Below are positions 37,801-49,800 of a DNA stretch of 64,000 bases, piece by piece (the first letter of the stretch is position 1; every line of letters starts with the position of its first letter). The position numbers and the translations under genes were made by a program. This DNA is from Inia geoffrensis (Eukaryota > Chordata > Mammalia > Artiodactyla > Iniidae), in assembly GCA_036417435.1 (NCBI GenBank), contig CM070899.1:151170237-151234236 (forward strand), in the 5' to 3' direction. The notes beneath the pieces are model-generated. The model saw only the letters and a program-made list of their open reading frames with translations, was not told the origin of the DNA and ran no database searches.

Positions 37801-40800
37801 TCCATGCCTCTCTCTCGCTTTGTCACAGCTCACCCTTCCCCCTACCCATATCCTCAAGTCCGTTCTCCAGTAAGTCTGTGTCTTTATTCCTGTCTTACCC
37901 CTAGGTTCTTCATGACAATTTTTTTTTCTTAAATTCCATATATATGTGTTAGCATACGGTATTCGTCTTTCTCTTTCTGACTTACTTCACTCTGTATGAC
38001 AGACTCTAGGTCTATCCACCTCATTACAAATAGCTCAATTTCATTTCTTTTATGGCTGAGTAATATTCCATTGTATATATGTGCCACATCTTCTTTATCC
38101 ATTCATCTGATGAGGGGCACTTAGGTTGTTTCCATCTCGGGGCTATTGTAAATGGAGCTGCAATGAATATTTTGGTACATGACTCTTTTTGAATTATGGT
38201 TTTCTCAGGGTATATGCCCAGTAGTGGGATTGCTGGGTCATATGGTAGTTCTATTTGTAGTTTTTTAAGGAACCTCCATACTGTTCACCATAGTGGCTGT
38301 ACCAATTCACATTCCCACCAGCAATGCAAGAGTGTTCCCTTTTCTCCACACCCTCTCCAGCATTTATTGTTTCTAGATTTTTTGATGATGGCCATTCTGA
38401 CTGGTGTGAGATGATATCTCATTGTAGTTTTGATCTAATGATTAATGATGTTGAGCATTCTTTCATGTGTTTGTTGGCCATCTGTATATCTTCTTTGGAG
38501 AAATGTCTATTTAGGTCTTCTGCCCATTTTTGGATTGGGTTGTTTGTTTTTTTGTTATTGAGCTGCATGAGCTGCTTGTAAATTTTGGAGATTAATCCTT
38601 TATCAGTTGCTTCATTTGCAAATATTTTCTCCCATTCTGAGGGTTGTCTTTTGGTCTTGTTTATGGTTTCCTTTGCTGTGCAAAAGCTTTGAAGTTTCAT
38701 TAGGTCCCATTTGTTTATTTTTGTTTTTATTTCCATTTCTCTAGGAGGTGGGTCAAAAAGGACCTTGCTGTGATTTATGTCATAGAGTGTCCTGCCTATG
38801 TTTTCCTCTAGTTTGATAGTTTCTGGCCTTACATTTAGGTCTTTAATCCACTTTGAGCTTATTTTTGTGTATGGTGTTAGGGAGTGATCTAATCTCATAT
38901 TTTTACATGCAGCTGTCCAGTTTTCCCAGCACCACTTATTGAAGAGGCTGTCCTTTCTCCACTGAACATTCCTGCCTCCTTTATCAAAGATAAGGTGACC
39001 ATATGTGCATGGGTTTATCTCTGGGCTTTCTATCCTGTTCCATTGATTTATCTTTCTGTTTTTGTGCCAGTACCATACTGTCTTGATTACTGTAGCTTTG
39101 TAGTATAGTCTGAAGTCAGGAAGCCTGATTCCTCCAGCTCCGTTTTTCATTCTCAAGATTGCTTTGGCTATTCGGGGTCTTTTGTGTTTCCATACAAATT
39201 GTGAAATTTTTTGTTCTAGTTCTGTGAAAAATGCCAGTGGTAGTTTGATAGGGATTGCATTGAATCTGTAGATTGCTTTGGATAGTAGAGTCATTTTCAC
39301 AATGTTGATTCTTCCAATCCAAGAACATGGTATATCTCTCCATCTCTTTGTATCATCTTTAATTTCTTCCATCAGTGTCTTTTAATTTTCTGCATACAGG
39401 TCGTTTGTCTCCTTAGGTAGGTTTATTCCTAGATATTTTATTCTTTTTGTTGCAGTAGTAAATGGGAGTGTTTTCTTGATTTCACTTTCAGATTTTTCAT
39501 CCTTAGTGTATAGGAATGCCAGAGATTTCTGTGCATTAATTTTGTATCCTGCTACTTTACCAAATTCATTGATTAGCTCTAGTAGTTTTCTGGTAGCATC
39601 TTTAGGATTCTCTATGTATAGTATCATGTCATCTGCAAATAGTGACAGCTTTACTTCTTCTTTTCCGATTTGGATTCCTTTTATTTCCTTTTCTTCTATG
39701 ATTGCTGTGGCTAAACGTTCCAAAACTGTATTGAATAAGAGTGGTGAGAGTGGGCAACCTTGTCTTGTTCCTGATCTTAGTGGAAATGCTTTCAGTTTTT
39801 CACCATTGAGGACGATGTTGGCTGTGGGTTTGTCATATATGGCCTTTATTATGTTGAGGAAAGTTCCCTCTGTGCCCACTTCCTGCAGGGTTTTTATCAT
39901 AAATGGGTGTTGAATTTTGTCAGAAGTTTTCTCTGCATCTATTGAGATGATCATATGGTTTTTCTCCTTCAATTTGTTAATATGGTTTATCACATTGATT
40001 GATTTGCGTATATTGAAGAATCGTTGCATTCCTGGAATAAACCCCACTTGGTCATGGTGTATGATCATTTTAATGTGCTGTTGGATTCCGTTTGTTAGGT
40101 TTTTCTTTGTTTTTTTTTGTTTTTTTTTTGCGGTACACGGGCCTCTCACTATTGTGGCCTCTCCCGTTGCGGAGCGCAGGATCCAGATGCACAGGCTCAG
40201 TGGCCATGGCTCACGGGCGCAGCCGCTCCGCGGAATGTGGGATCTTCCCAGACTTGGGCATGAACCCGTGTCCCCTGCATCGGCAGGCGGACTCCCAACT
40301 TCTGCGGCACCAGGGAAGCCCATGTTTGCTAGTATTTTGTTGAGGATTTTTACATCTATGTTCATCAGTGATATTGGCCTGTTGTTTTCTTTCTTTGTGA
40401 CATCCTTGTCTGGTTTTGGTATCAAGGTGATGGTGGCCTCGTAGAATGAATTTGGGAGTATTCCTCCCTCTGCTATATTGTGGAAGAATTTGAGAAGCAT
40501 AGGTGTTAGCTCTTCTCTAAATGTTTGATAGAATTCGCCTGTGAAGCCATCTGGTCCTGGGCTTTTGTTTGTTGGAAGATTTTTAATCACAGTTTCAATT
40601 TCAGTGCTTGTGATTGGTCTGTTCATATTTTCTATTTCTTCCTGATTCAGTATTGGCAGGTTGTGCATTTCTAAGAATTTGTCCATTTCTTCCAGGTTGT
40701 CCATTTTATTGGCATAGAGTTGCTTCTAGTAATCTCTCATGATCTTTTGTATTTCTGCAGTGTCAGTTGTTACTTCTCCTTTTTCATTTCTAATTCTATT

Positions 40801-43800
40801 GATTTGAGTCTTCTCCCTTTTTTTCTTGATGAGTCTGGCTAATGGTTTATCAATTTTGTTTATCTTCTCAAAGAACCAGCTTTTAGTTTTATTGATCTTT
40901 GCTATCGTTTCTTTCATTTCATTTTCATTTATTTCTGATCTGATTTTTATGATTTCTTTCCTTCTGCTAACTTTGGGCTTTTTTGTTCTTCTTTCTCTAA
41001 TTGCTTTAGGTGCAAGGTTAGGTTGTTTATTAGAGATGTTTCCTGTTTCTTAAGGTGGGCTTGTATTGCTATAAACTTCCCTCTTAGAACTGCTTTTGCT
41101 GCCTCCCATAGGTTTTGGGTCGTCGTGTCTCCATTGTCATTTGTTTCTAGGTATTTTTTGATTTCTTCTTTGATTTCTTCAGTGATGACTTCATTATTAA
41201 GTAGTGTATTGTTTAGCCTCCATGTGTTTGTATTTTTTACAGATCTTTTCCTGTAATTGATATCTAGCCTCATAGCGTTGTGGTCGGAAAAGATACTTGA
41301 TACAATTTCAGTTTTCTTAAATTTACCAAGTCCATCTTGTTTAATGTATCATTTAAAGCTTGTGCTTCCTTATTTATTTTCGTTTTGGATGATCTGTCCA
41401 TTGGTGAAAGTGGGGTGTTAAAGTCCCCTACTATGAATGTGTTACTGTCGATTTCCCCTTTTATAGCTGTTAGTATTTGCCTTATATATTGAGGTGCTCC
41501 TATGTTGGGTGCATAAATATTTACAATTATTATATCTTCTTTTTGGATCTATCCCTTGATCACTATGTAGTGCCCTTGTCTCTTCTAATAGTCTTTATTT
41601 TAAAGTCTATTTTGTCTGATATGAGAATTGCTACTCCAGCTTTCTTTTGGTTTCCATTTGCATGGAATATCTTTTTCCATCCCCTTACTTTCAGTCTGTA
41701 TGTGTCTCTAGGCGTGAAGTGGGTCTCTTGTAGATATCATATATATGGGTCTTGTTTTTGTATCCATTCATCCAGTCTGTGTCTTTTGGTGGGAGCATTT
41801 AGTCCATTTACATTTAAGGTAATTATCGATATGTATGTTCCTATTCCCATTTTCTAAATTGTTTTGGGTTTGTTATTGTAGGCCTTTTCCTTCTCTTGTG
41901 TTTCTTGCCTAGAGAAGTTCCTTTAGCATTTGTTGTAAAGCTGGTTTCGTGGTGCTGAACTCTCTCAGCTTTTGCTTGTCTGTAAAGGTTTTAATTTCTC
42001 CATCAAATCTGAATGAGATCCTTGCTGGGTAGAGTAATCTTGGTTGCAGGTTTTTCTCCTTCATCACTTTAAATATGTCCTGCCAGTCCCTTCTGGCTTG
42101 CAGAGTTTCTGCTGAAAGATCAGCTGTTAACCTTATGGGGATTCCCCTGTGTGTTATCTGTTGTTTTTCCCTTGCTGCTTTTAATATGCTTTCCTTGTAT
42201 TTAATTTTTGACAGTTTGATTAACATGTGTTTTGGCATGTTTCTCCTTGGATTTATCCTGTATGGGACTCTCTGTGCTTCCTGGACTTGATTAACTATTT
42301 CCTTTCCCATATTAGGGAAGTTTTCAACTATAATCTCTTCAAATATTTTCTCAGTCCCTTTCTTTTTCTCTTCTTCTTCTGGAACGCCTATAATTCAAAT
42401 GTTGGTGCATTTAATGTTGTCCCAGAGGTCTCTGAGACTGTCCTCAGTTCTTTTCATTCTTTTTTCTTTATTCTGCTCTGCAGTAGTAATTTCCACCATT
42501 TTATCTTCCAGGTCACTTATCCGTCTTCTGCCTCAGTTATTCTGCTATTGATCCCATCTAGAGTATGTTTCATTTCATTTATTGTGTTGTTCATCGTTGT
42601 TTCATCTTTAGTTCTTCTAGGTCCTTGTTAAATTTCTTGCATTTTTTCTATTCTATTTCCAAGATTTTGGATCATCTTTACTCTCATTATTTTGAATTCT
42701 TTTTCAGGTAGACTGCCGATTTCCTCTTCATTTGTTAGGTCTGATGGGTCTTTATCTTGCTCCTTCATCTGCAGTGTGTTTTTCTGTCTTCTCATTTTGT
42801 TTACCTTACTGTGTTTGGGGTCTCCTTTTTGCAGGCTGCAGGTTCGTAGTTCCCGTTGTTTTTGGTGTTTGTCCCCAGTGGCTAAGGTTGCTTCAGTGGG
42901 TTGTGTAGGCTTCCTGGTGGAGGGGACTAGTGCCTGTGTTCTGGTGGAAGAGGCTGGATCTTGTCTCTCTGGTGGGCAGGTCCACGTCTGGTGGTGTGTT
43001 TTGGGGTGTCTGTGGACTTACTATAATTTTAGGCAGCCTCTCTGCTAATGGGTGGGGTTGTGTTCCTGTTTTGCTAGTTGTTTGGCATAGGGTGTCCAGC
43101 ACTGTAGCTTGCTGGTCATTGAGTGAAGCTGGGTGCTGGCGTTGATATGGAGATCTCTGGGAGATTTTCGCCGTTTGATATTATGTGGAGCTGAGAAGTC
43201 TCTTGTGGACCAGTGTCCTGAAGTTGGCTTTCCTACCTCAGAGGCACAGCACTAACTCCTGGCTGCAGCAGCAAGAGCCTTTTCATCCACACGGCTCAGA
43301 ATAAAAGGGATAAAAAGTAGAGAAAAAGAATTAGTAGAAGTAGGAAGAAAGAAAGAAAGAAAGGAGGGAAGGAAGGAAGAAAGAAAGAAGAAAAGAAGGA
43401 AAGAAAGAAAGGAGGGAGGGAGGGACCGTGGGAGGAAGGAAGGAAGGAATAAGGGAAGGAAGGAAGAAAGAAAGAAGTAAAATAAAATAAATTAAAATAT
43501 AACAAAGTTATTAAATTAAAAATAGTTATTAAGAAAAAAATTTTAAAAAAAACAGACGGATAGAACCTTAGGACAAATGGTGGAAGCAAAGCCATACAGA
43601 CAAAATCTCATACAGAAGCATACACATACTCACAAAAAGAGGAAAAGGGGAAAAAATCATAAATTTTGTTCTCAAAGTCCACTTCCTCAATTTGGGATGA
43701 TTCGTTGTCTAAAGGAGGGAAGGAAGGGGAGGGAGGGTGGGAGGGAGGAAGGAAGATATAGTAAAATAAAATTAAGTTATTAAAATTAATTATTAAGAAA

Positions 43801-46800
43801 AAAATTTTTAAAAACGAAAGAAAAAAAAAACGGACGGATAGAACCCTAGGACAAATGGTGGAAGCAGAGCTATACAGACAAAATCTCACACAGAAGCATA
43901 CACATACACACTCACAAAAAGAGGAAAAGGGGAAAAAAACTATAAATCTTGCTCTCAAAGTCCACCTCCTCAATTTGGGATGATTTGTTGTCTATTCGTG
44001 TATTCCACAGATGCAGGGTACATCAAATTGATTGTGGAGCTTTAATCCGCTGCTTCTGAGGCTGCTGGGAGAGATTTCCCTTTCTCTTCTTTGTTCTCAC
44101 AGCTCCCAGGGGCACAGCTTTGGATTTGGCCCCGCCTCTGCGTGTAGGTCGCCAGAGGGCGTCTGTTTTTCACTCAGACAGGGGGGGGTTAAAGGAGCCG
44201 CTGATTCGGGGGCTCTGTCACTCAGGCCGGGCGGGGGGGGAGGGAGGGGCACGGAGTGCGGGGCGGGCCTGCGGTGGCAGAGGCCAGCATGACGTTGCAC
44301 CAGCCTGAGGCTCGCCATGCGTTCTCCTGGGGAAGTTGTCCCTGGATCCCGGGACCCTGGCAGTGGCGGGCTGCACAGGCTGCCCGGAAGAGGGGTGTGG
44401 ATAGTGACCTGTGCTCGCACACAGACTTCTTGGTGGCGGCAGCAAAAGCCTTAGCGTCTAATGCCTGTCTCTGGGGACTGTGCTGATAGCCGCAGTTCGC
44501 ACCCGTCTCTGGAGCTCCTTTAAGCAACGCTCTTAATCCCTTCTCCTCGCGCACCAGGAAACAAAGAGGGAAGAAAAAGTCTCTTGCCTCTTCGGCAGCT
44601 CCAGACCTTTTCCCGGACTCCCTCCCGGCTAGCCGTGGTGCACTAACCCCTTCTGGCTGTGTTCACGCCGCTAACCCCAGTCCTCTCCCTGCACTCTGAC
44701 CGAAGCCTGAGCCTCAGCTCGCAGCCCCGGTGGGTGAGCAGACAAGCCTCTCGGGCTGGTGAGTGCCGGTCAGCACCGATCCTCTGTGTGGGAATCTCCC
44801 CGCTTTGCCCTCCACACCCCTGTTGCTGCACTCTCCTCCGCGGCTCCGAAGCTCCCCAACCTCCGCCACCCGCAATCTCTGCCTGTGAAGGGGCTTCCTA
44901 GTGTGTGGAAACCTTTCCTCCTTCACAGCTCCCTGCCACTGGTGCTGGTCCTGTCCCTATCCTTTTGTCTCTGTTTATTCTTTTTTCTTTTGCCCTACCC
45001 AGGTACGTGGGGGAGTTTCTTGCCTTTTGGGAGGTCTGAGGTCTTCTGCAAACGTTCAGTAGGTGTTCTGTAGGAGCTGTTCCGTGTGTAGATGTATTTC
45101 TGGTGTATCTGGCTCCTAACTGCTGGTGGTTTATGCTATCCTTGAAGTTCCTTGTCTTATAGATGTATCACTTCAATCTTCACTTCTGTCTTCACATGGC
45201 TTTCCACTTTGTGTGTTTCAAATATCTCTCTTCTTTCTCTTACTAGGATCCCCGCAATTCTTTTTAAATGTTAGGTAGAATTCAGCAATGAAGCCATCTA
45301 GCCCTGGGTATTTTTCGGAAGTTTTTTGGTAACAGTTTCATTTTTTTTTTTTTTTTTTTTTTACTATTTATAGGTTTATTCAGATTTTCTATTGCTTAGT
45401 CTGTTTTCAGTAGTTTGTGTCTTTCTAGGAATTTGTCCATTTCATCTAGGTTTTCTAATTTGATGCTATACAATTGTTTGTAGTATTACCTAATAGTCCT
45501 TTTTTATTTCTGTAAGGTTGGTAGTTTTATTCTCTCTTTCATAGTTGTTTGAGTGTTCTGTATTTTTTCTTTGTCAAGGTTTGTTAACTTAAAGATCTTT
45601 TCAAAGAGCCAACTTTTGGTTTCATTGATTTTTCTATTATTTTTCTACTCTTGATTTCGTTTACTTCCTGTGTAATCTTTATTTTTTCCTTCCCTCTACT
45701 TGCTCTGATGTTAGTTTGATCTTTTCCAATTTTTTTAAGATTAAGGTTTTGTTATTGATTTTTAAAAATACATGCTTTTTTTAATTTACATGACTCATTG
45801 AACAGTTTATCACCACTGTCCTTTTTTTTTAATTTTTATTTTATATTGAAGTATAGTTGATTTACAATGTTGTGTTAGTTTCAGGTGTACAGCAAAGTGA
45901 TTCAGTTACACATTATCATATATCCATTCTTTTTCAGACTCTTTTCCCATATAGGTTATTACAGAATATGGAATAGAGTTCTTTGTGCTCTACGGTAGAA
46001 GCTTGTTGATTATCTGTTTTATATATAGTAGTGTATATATGTTAATTCCCAATTCCTAATTACCCCCACCTTTCCCCTTTGGTAACCATAAGTTTGTTTT
46101 CAAAGTCTGAGTCTGTGTCTGTTTTGTAAATGAGTTCATTTGATCATTTTTTTTAGATTCCACATATAAGTTATATCATATTTGTCTTTCTCTGACTTAC
46201 TTCACTTAGTATGATAATCTCTAGGTCCATCCATGTTGCTGCAAATTGCATTATTTCGTTCTTTTTTATGGCTAATATTCCATTGTATATATGTACCATG
46301 TCTTCTTTATCCTTTCCTCTGCCGATGAACATTTAGGTTGCTTCCATGTCTTGGCTATTGTAAATAGTGCTGCAGTGAACATTGGGGTGCATGTATCTTT
46401 TCGCATTATGGCTTTCTCCAGGTATATATGCCCAGGAGTGGGATTGCTGGATCATATGGTAGTTCTATTTTTAGTTTTTAAAGGAACCTCTGTACTGTTA
46501 CCCATAGTGGTTTAGGTACCAATGTAAATGTACCAATTTACATTCCCAACAGCAGTGTAGGAGGGTTCCAGCCTTCTTTTTTGTTTTTGTTTTTGACCAC
46601 ACTGCATGGCTTGTGGGATCTTAGTTGGATCAAACCCGTGCCCCCTGCAGTGGAAGCACGGATTCCTTACCACTGGACTGCCAGGGAATTCCCCAGACTT
46701 CTTTTTTAATACAGCTTTTTACAGGTACAAATTCCCCTCTAAGCGCTGCTTTAGCTTCATCCTGTAAGTTTTGGTATGTTGTGTTTTCAATTTCATCATC

Positions 46801-49800
46801 TCAAAATATTTTCTAATTTCCCTTTGTGATTTTGTTCTTTGGTCCTTTGGCTATTTAGGAGGGTGTAAATTTTCACATATTTGTTAATTTCACAAATTTA
46901 TTAATTTCTAATTTCATACCATTGTAGTTGAAGAACATACTTTGTATGATTTTGGTCTTTTTAAATTTTTTGAGACTTGTTTTATGGTCTAACATATGGC
47001 CTGTTCTGGCGAATGTTCTGTGTGTACTTGAGAAGAATGTGTGTTCTGCTCTTGGGTAGAATGCCTATAGATGTCTGTTATGCCTAGTCGGTTTATGGTG
47101 TTCAAGTCTTCTGTTTTCTTGTTGATCTTCTGTATAGATGTTCTATCATTGAAGTCAGGGTATTAAAGTCTCCAATTATTATTGTTGACTTATCTATTTT
47201 TTTCTTCCTTCAATTCTGTCAGTTTCACGCTTCATAGAGTTTGGGGCCCTGTTGTTAGTTGCGTGTATATGTTTATAATTGTATCACTTAATGGATTGAA
47301 TTTTTTTAATCAACATGATGAACTTTGTCTTTTGAAGCTTTTTTGACTTAAAATCTATTTTGACAATAATATAGCCATGCGGGCTCTCTTTTGCATACAA
47401 TATCTATTTCTGTCCTTTTACTTTCAACCTCCTTGTATCTAAAGTGAGCTTATAGACAGAATATATATAGTTGGATCATATTTTTAAAAATCCATTCTGC
47501 CAATTTCTGCCTTTTTTTTTAGCTTTTTTTTTTCTTTTTTTTTTTTTTTTGTGGTATGCGGGCCTCTCACTGTTGTGGCCTCTTCCGTTGTGGAGCACAG
47601 CCTCCGGATGCGCAAGCTCAGCAGCCATGGCTCACGGGCCCAGCCACTCCACGGCATGTGGGTTCTTCCCAGACCAGGGCACGAACCCGTGTCCCCTGCA
47701 TCGGCAGGCGGACTGTCAACCACTGTGCCACCAGGGAAGCCCTATTTTTTTTTTTTTTTTAATTTGGTTGCGCTGGGTCTTACTTGCAGCTCACCAGCTC
47801 CGTAGTTGTGGCACATGGGCTCCTTAGTTATGGCATGCATATGGGATCTAGTTCCCTGACTAAGGATCAAACCTGGGCTCCCTGCATTGGGAGCACAGAG
47901 TCTTAACCACTGTACCACCAGGGAAGTCCCCAATTTCTGCCTTTTAATTGAAACACTTGATCCATTTTCATTTAATGTAGTTACCGATAAGGAAGGACTT
48001 CTGCCATTTTCTACTTATTTTTTTATATATCTTATACCTCTTTTGTTCTTTTATTTGTTACTGCCATTTTTGTATCTGATTTTTTTTTTTGTAGTGTACT
48101 GTTTTGATTCCCTTCATCTTTTTTTCTGTATATTTTCTAATTATTTTCTTAGTGTTTACCTCGGAGATTACAGTTAACACCTTAAATTTAAACCTGTTGA
48201 ATAATATGACTTAGTTTCAATAGTATACACTCTGTTCCTATATATTTCCATCATATTTAGCAAATTTACAACCATTATTTCTCCCGACTTTTTTCTGCCC
48301 TTTTCTCTCTTCTCCTTTTTCTTCTAGGACTCCCGGTGTCTGTATATTGTTATGCTTGATGGTGTCCCACAGGTCCCTTAAGCAGGCTTTGTTCATTTTT
48401 CTTCATCCTCTTTTCTTTCTGCTCAGATTGGATAATTTTGATTGTCTTATCTTCAGGTTTATTGATTCTTCTGCCTGCTCAAATCTGAGGTTGAACCCCT
48501 CTAGTGAACTTTTCATTTCAGTTATTGTACTTTTCAGCTCAAAAATTTCTGTTTGGTTCCTTTATATAATTTCTGTCCCTTTATTGGTATTCTCATTTTA
48601 TTTATCCGTTGTTTTCCTTATTTCTTTTAATTCTTTTTCTTTTTTTTCCTTGAGCTCGTTGAGCATGTTTAGAATATTTGATTTAACATATTTGACCAGT
48701 GATTCCAATGTCTGGGATTTCTCAAGGGTGGTTTCTGTCAAATTCTTTTTTCCTGGACACACTTTCCTGTTTCTTTGTATGCTTTGTAATTCTTTTTTGA
48801 GAATTAGATATTCTAAATATTACAGTTGGTTAACTCTGGAGATCAAATTCTCCCACTCCTGAGGAATTGCTGATCTTTGCTTATTGAGGGCCTGTCCATT
48901 TGTACGTTTTCCAAACTATTTTTTACAAAGCGTGTATTCCTTCTTGTGTGGTCACTGAAGTTTCTGTTCTGTTAACTCTGTGGTTAGCCAGTGACCTGAC
49001 AAAGATTTCCTTAAGTGTCTGGCTCCAAAAAGGGAAAAACAAAAAGGTGTTCCTGTCCTCCTAAATCTTCTGTTAGATGCAGTGCGGGAAAGCTGCTGCA
49101 GCCTGACAGAGAAGAAACCTAGGCGAATGTCTGCACCAGCCCCACAGGATTCCACTCTCCAAAGCACACTGACTGAACCGTATAACCCCAAATTTGGAAG
49201 ACAGGGTCCCCACTGTCTGCCCTACCACCAGCCAGCTGCTCCTAGAATGTGGGCCGCTGTCCCCACAGCTACAGCAGGGCTGAGGAAAGGAGGCTGGTAG
49301 CTGGTTCGTGCACGTCATTTCCTTACTAAATATCAGCGTTTCCCTTCATCAGGCACTTCCCTGGTTGTCATAAGTGCCAGTCAGTTTCCAGAGTTCCAAA
49401 ATAGTTTACTCTGATAATTTTTTTTCCTAGTTTACTAGTTGTTTTGGGGGAGGGACCAAACCCTAGAGCTTCCTACTTCACTGTTTCATGTGATGTCACT
49501 TTTTCTGGGGGTTACAATTAAGTATCTTAATTTATCTAGTTGAGGTTAATACCAACTTAATTTCAGGAGTATACAAAAACTTTGCTCCTGTATAACTCTC
49601 TTTTCTTTCCCCTTCCTTGGGCTATATTGTCATACAGATTACATGTTTATGCATTGTATGCCCATCAGCACATTTGTAATCATTGCTTTATCTTTTAACT
49701 CAAAGGAGAAAAGGATTACAAAAATACTTTTTTTTTTTTTTTTTGCGATACACGGGCGTTTCACTGTTGTGGCCTCTCCCGTTGCGGAGCACAGGCTCTG

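Larger units (their letters stand above)
37597..45265 (-). mobile_element. L1-B: near-full-length antisense LINE-1 in intron 15
   Basis: Reverse-oriented L1 with a T tract at 37613-37623 (its A tail) and a 3' UTR start aacatctttattggggtata. It runs through ORF2, ORF1 and a CpG-rich 5' UTR to about 45,106. Apparent target-site duplications cccc(c/g)caattcttttt lie at 37597-37612 and 45250-45265, so 45107-45249, which is not L1-A-like, falls inside the insertion. Compared with L1-A it has a 112-bp deletion in ORF2 near 41,330, a 12-bp deletion near 38,434, an internal SINE, and a GA-rich, tandemly duplicated 5' UTR. Confidence 0.88.

Noticed and set aside
38419..40704. Long minus-strand open frames with reverse transcriptase motifs, as a possible new retroelement or host gene
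   Set aside because: They are pieces of ordinary L1 ORF2 in L1-B (and the same in L1-A), broken by a SINE, a frameshift and stops.
43340..43480. GA-rich repeat as a CRISPR-like array or regulatory repeat
   Set aside because: Units of 4 bp with no spacers in a vertebrate L1 5' UTR; it is a simple microsatellite.
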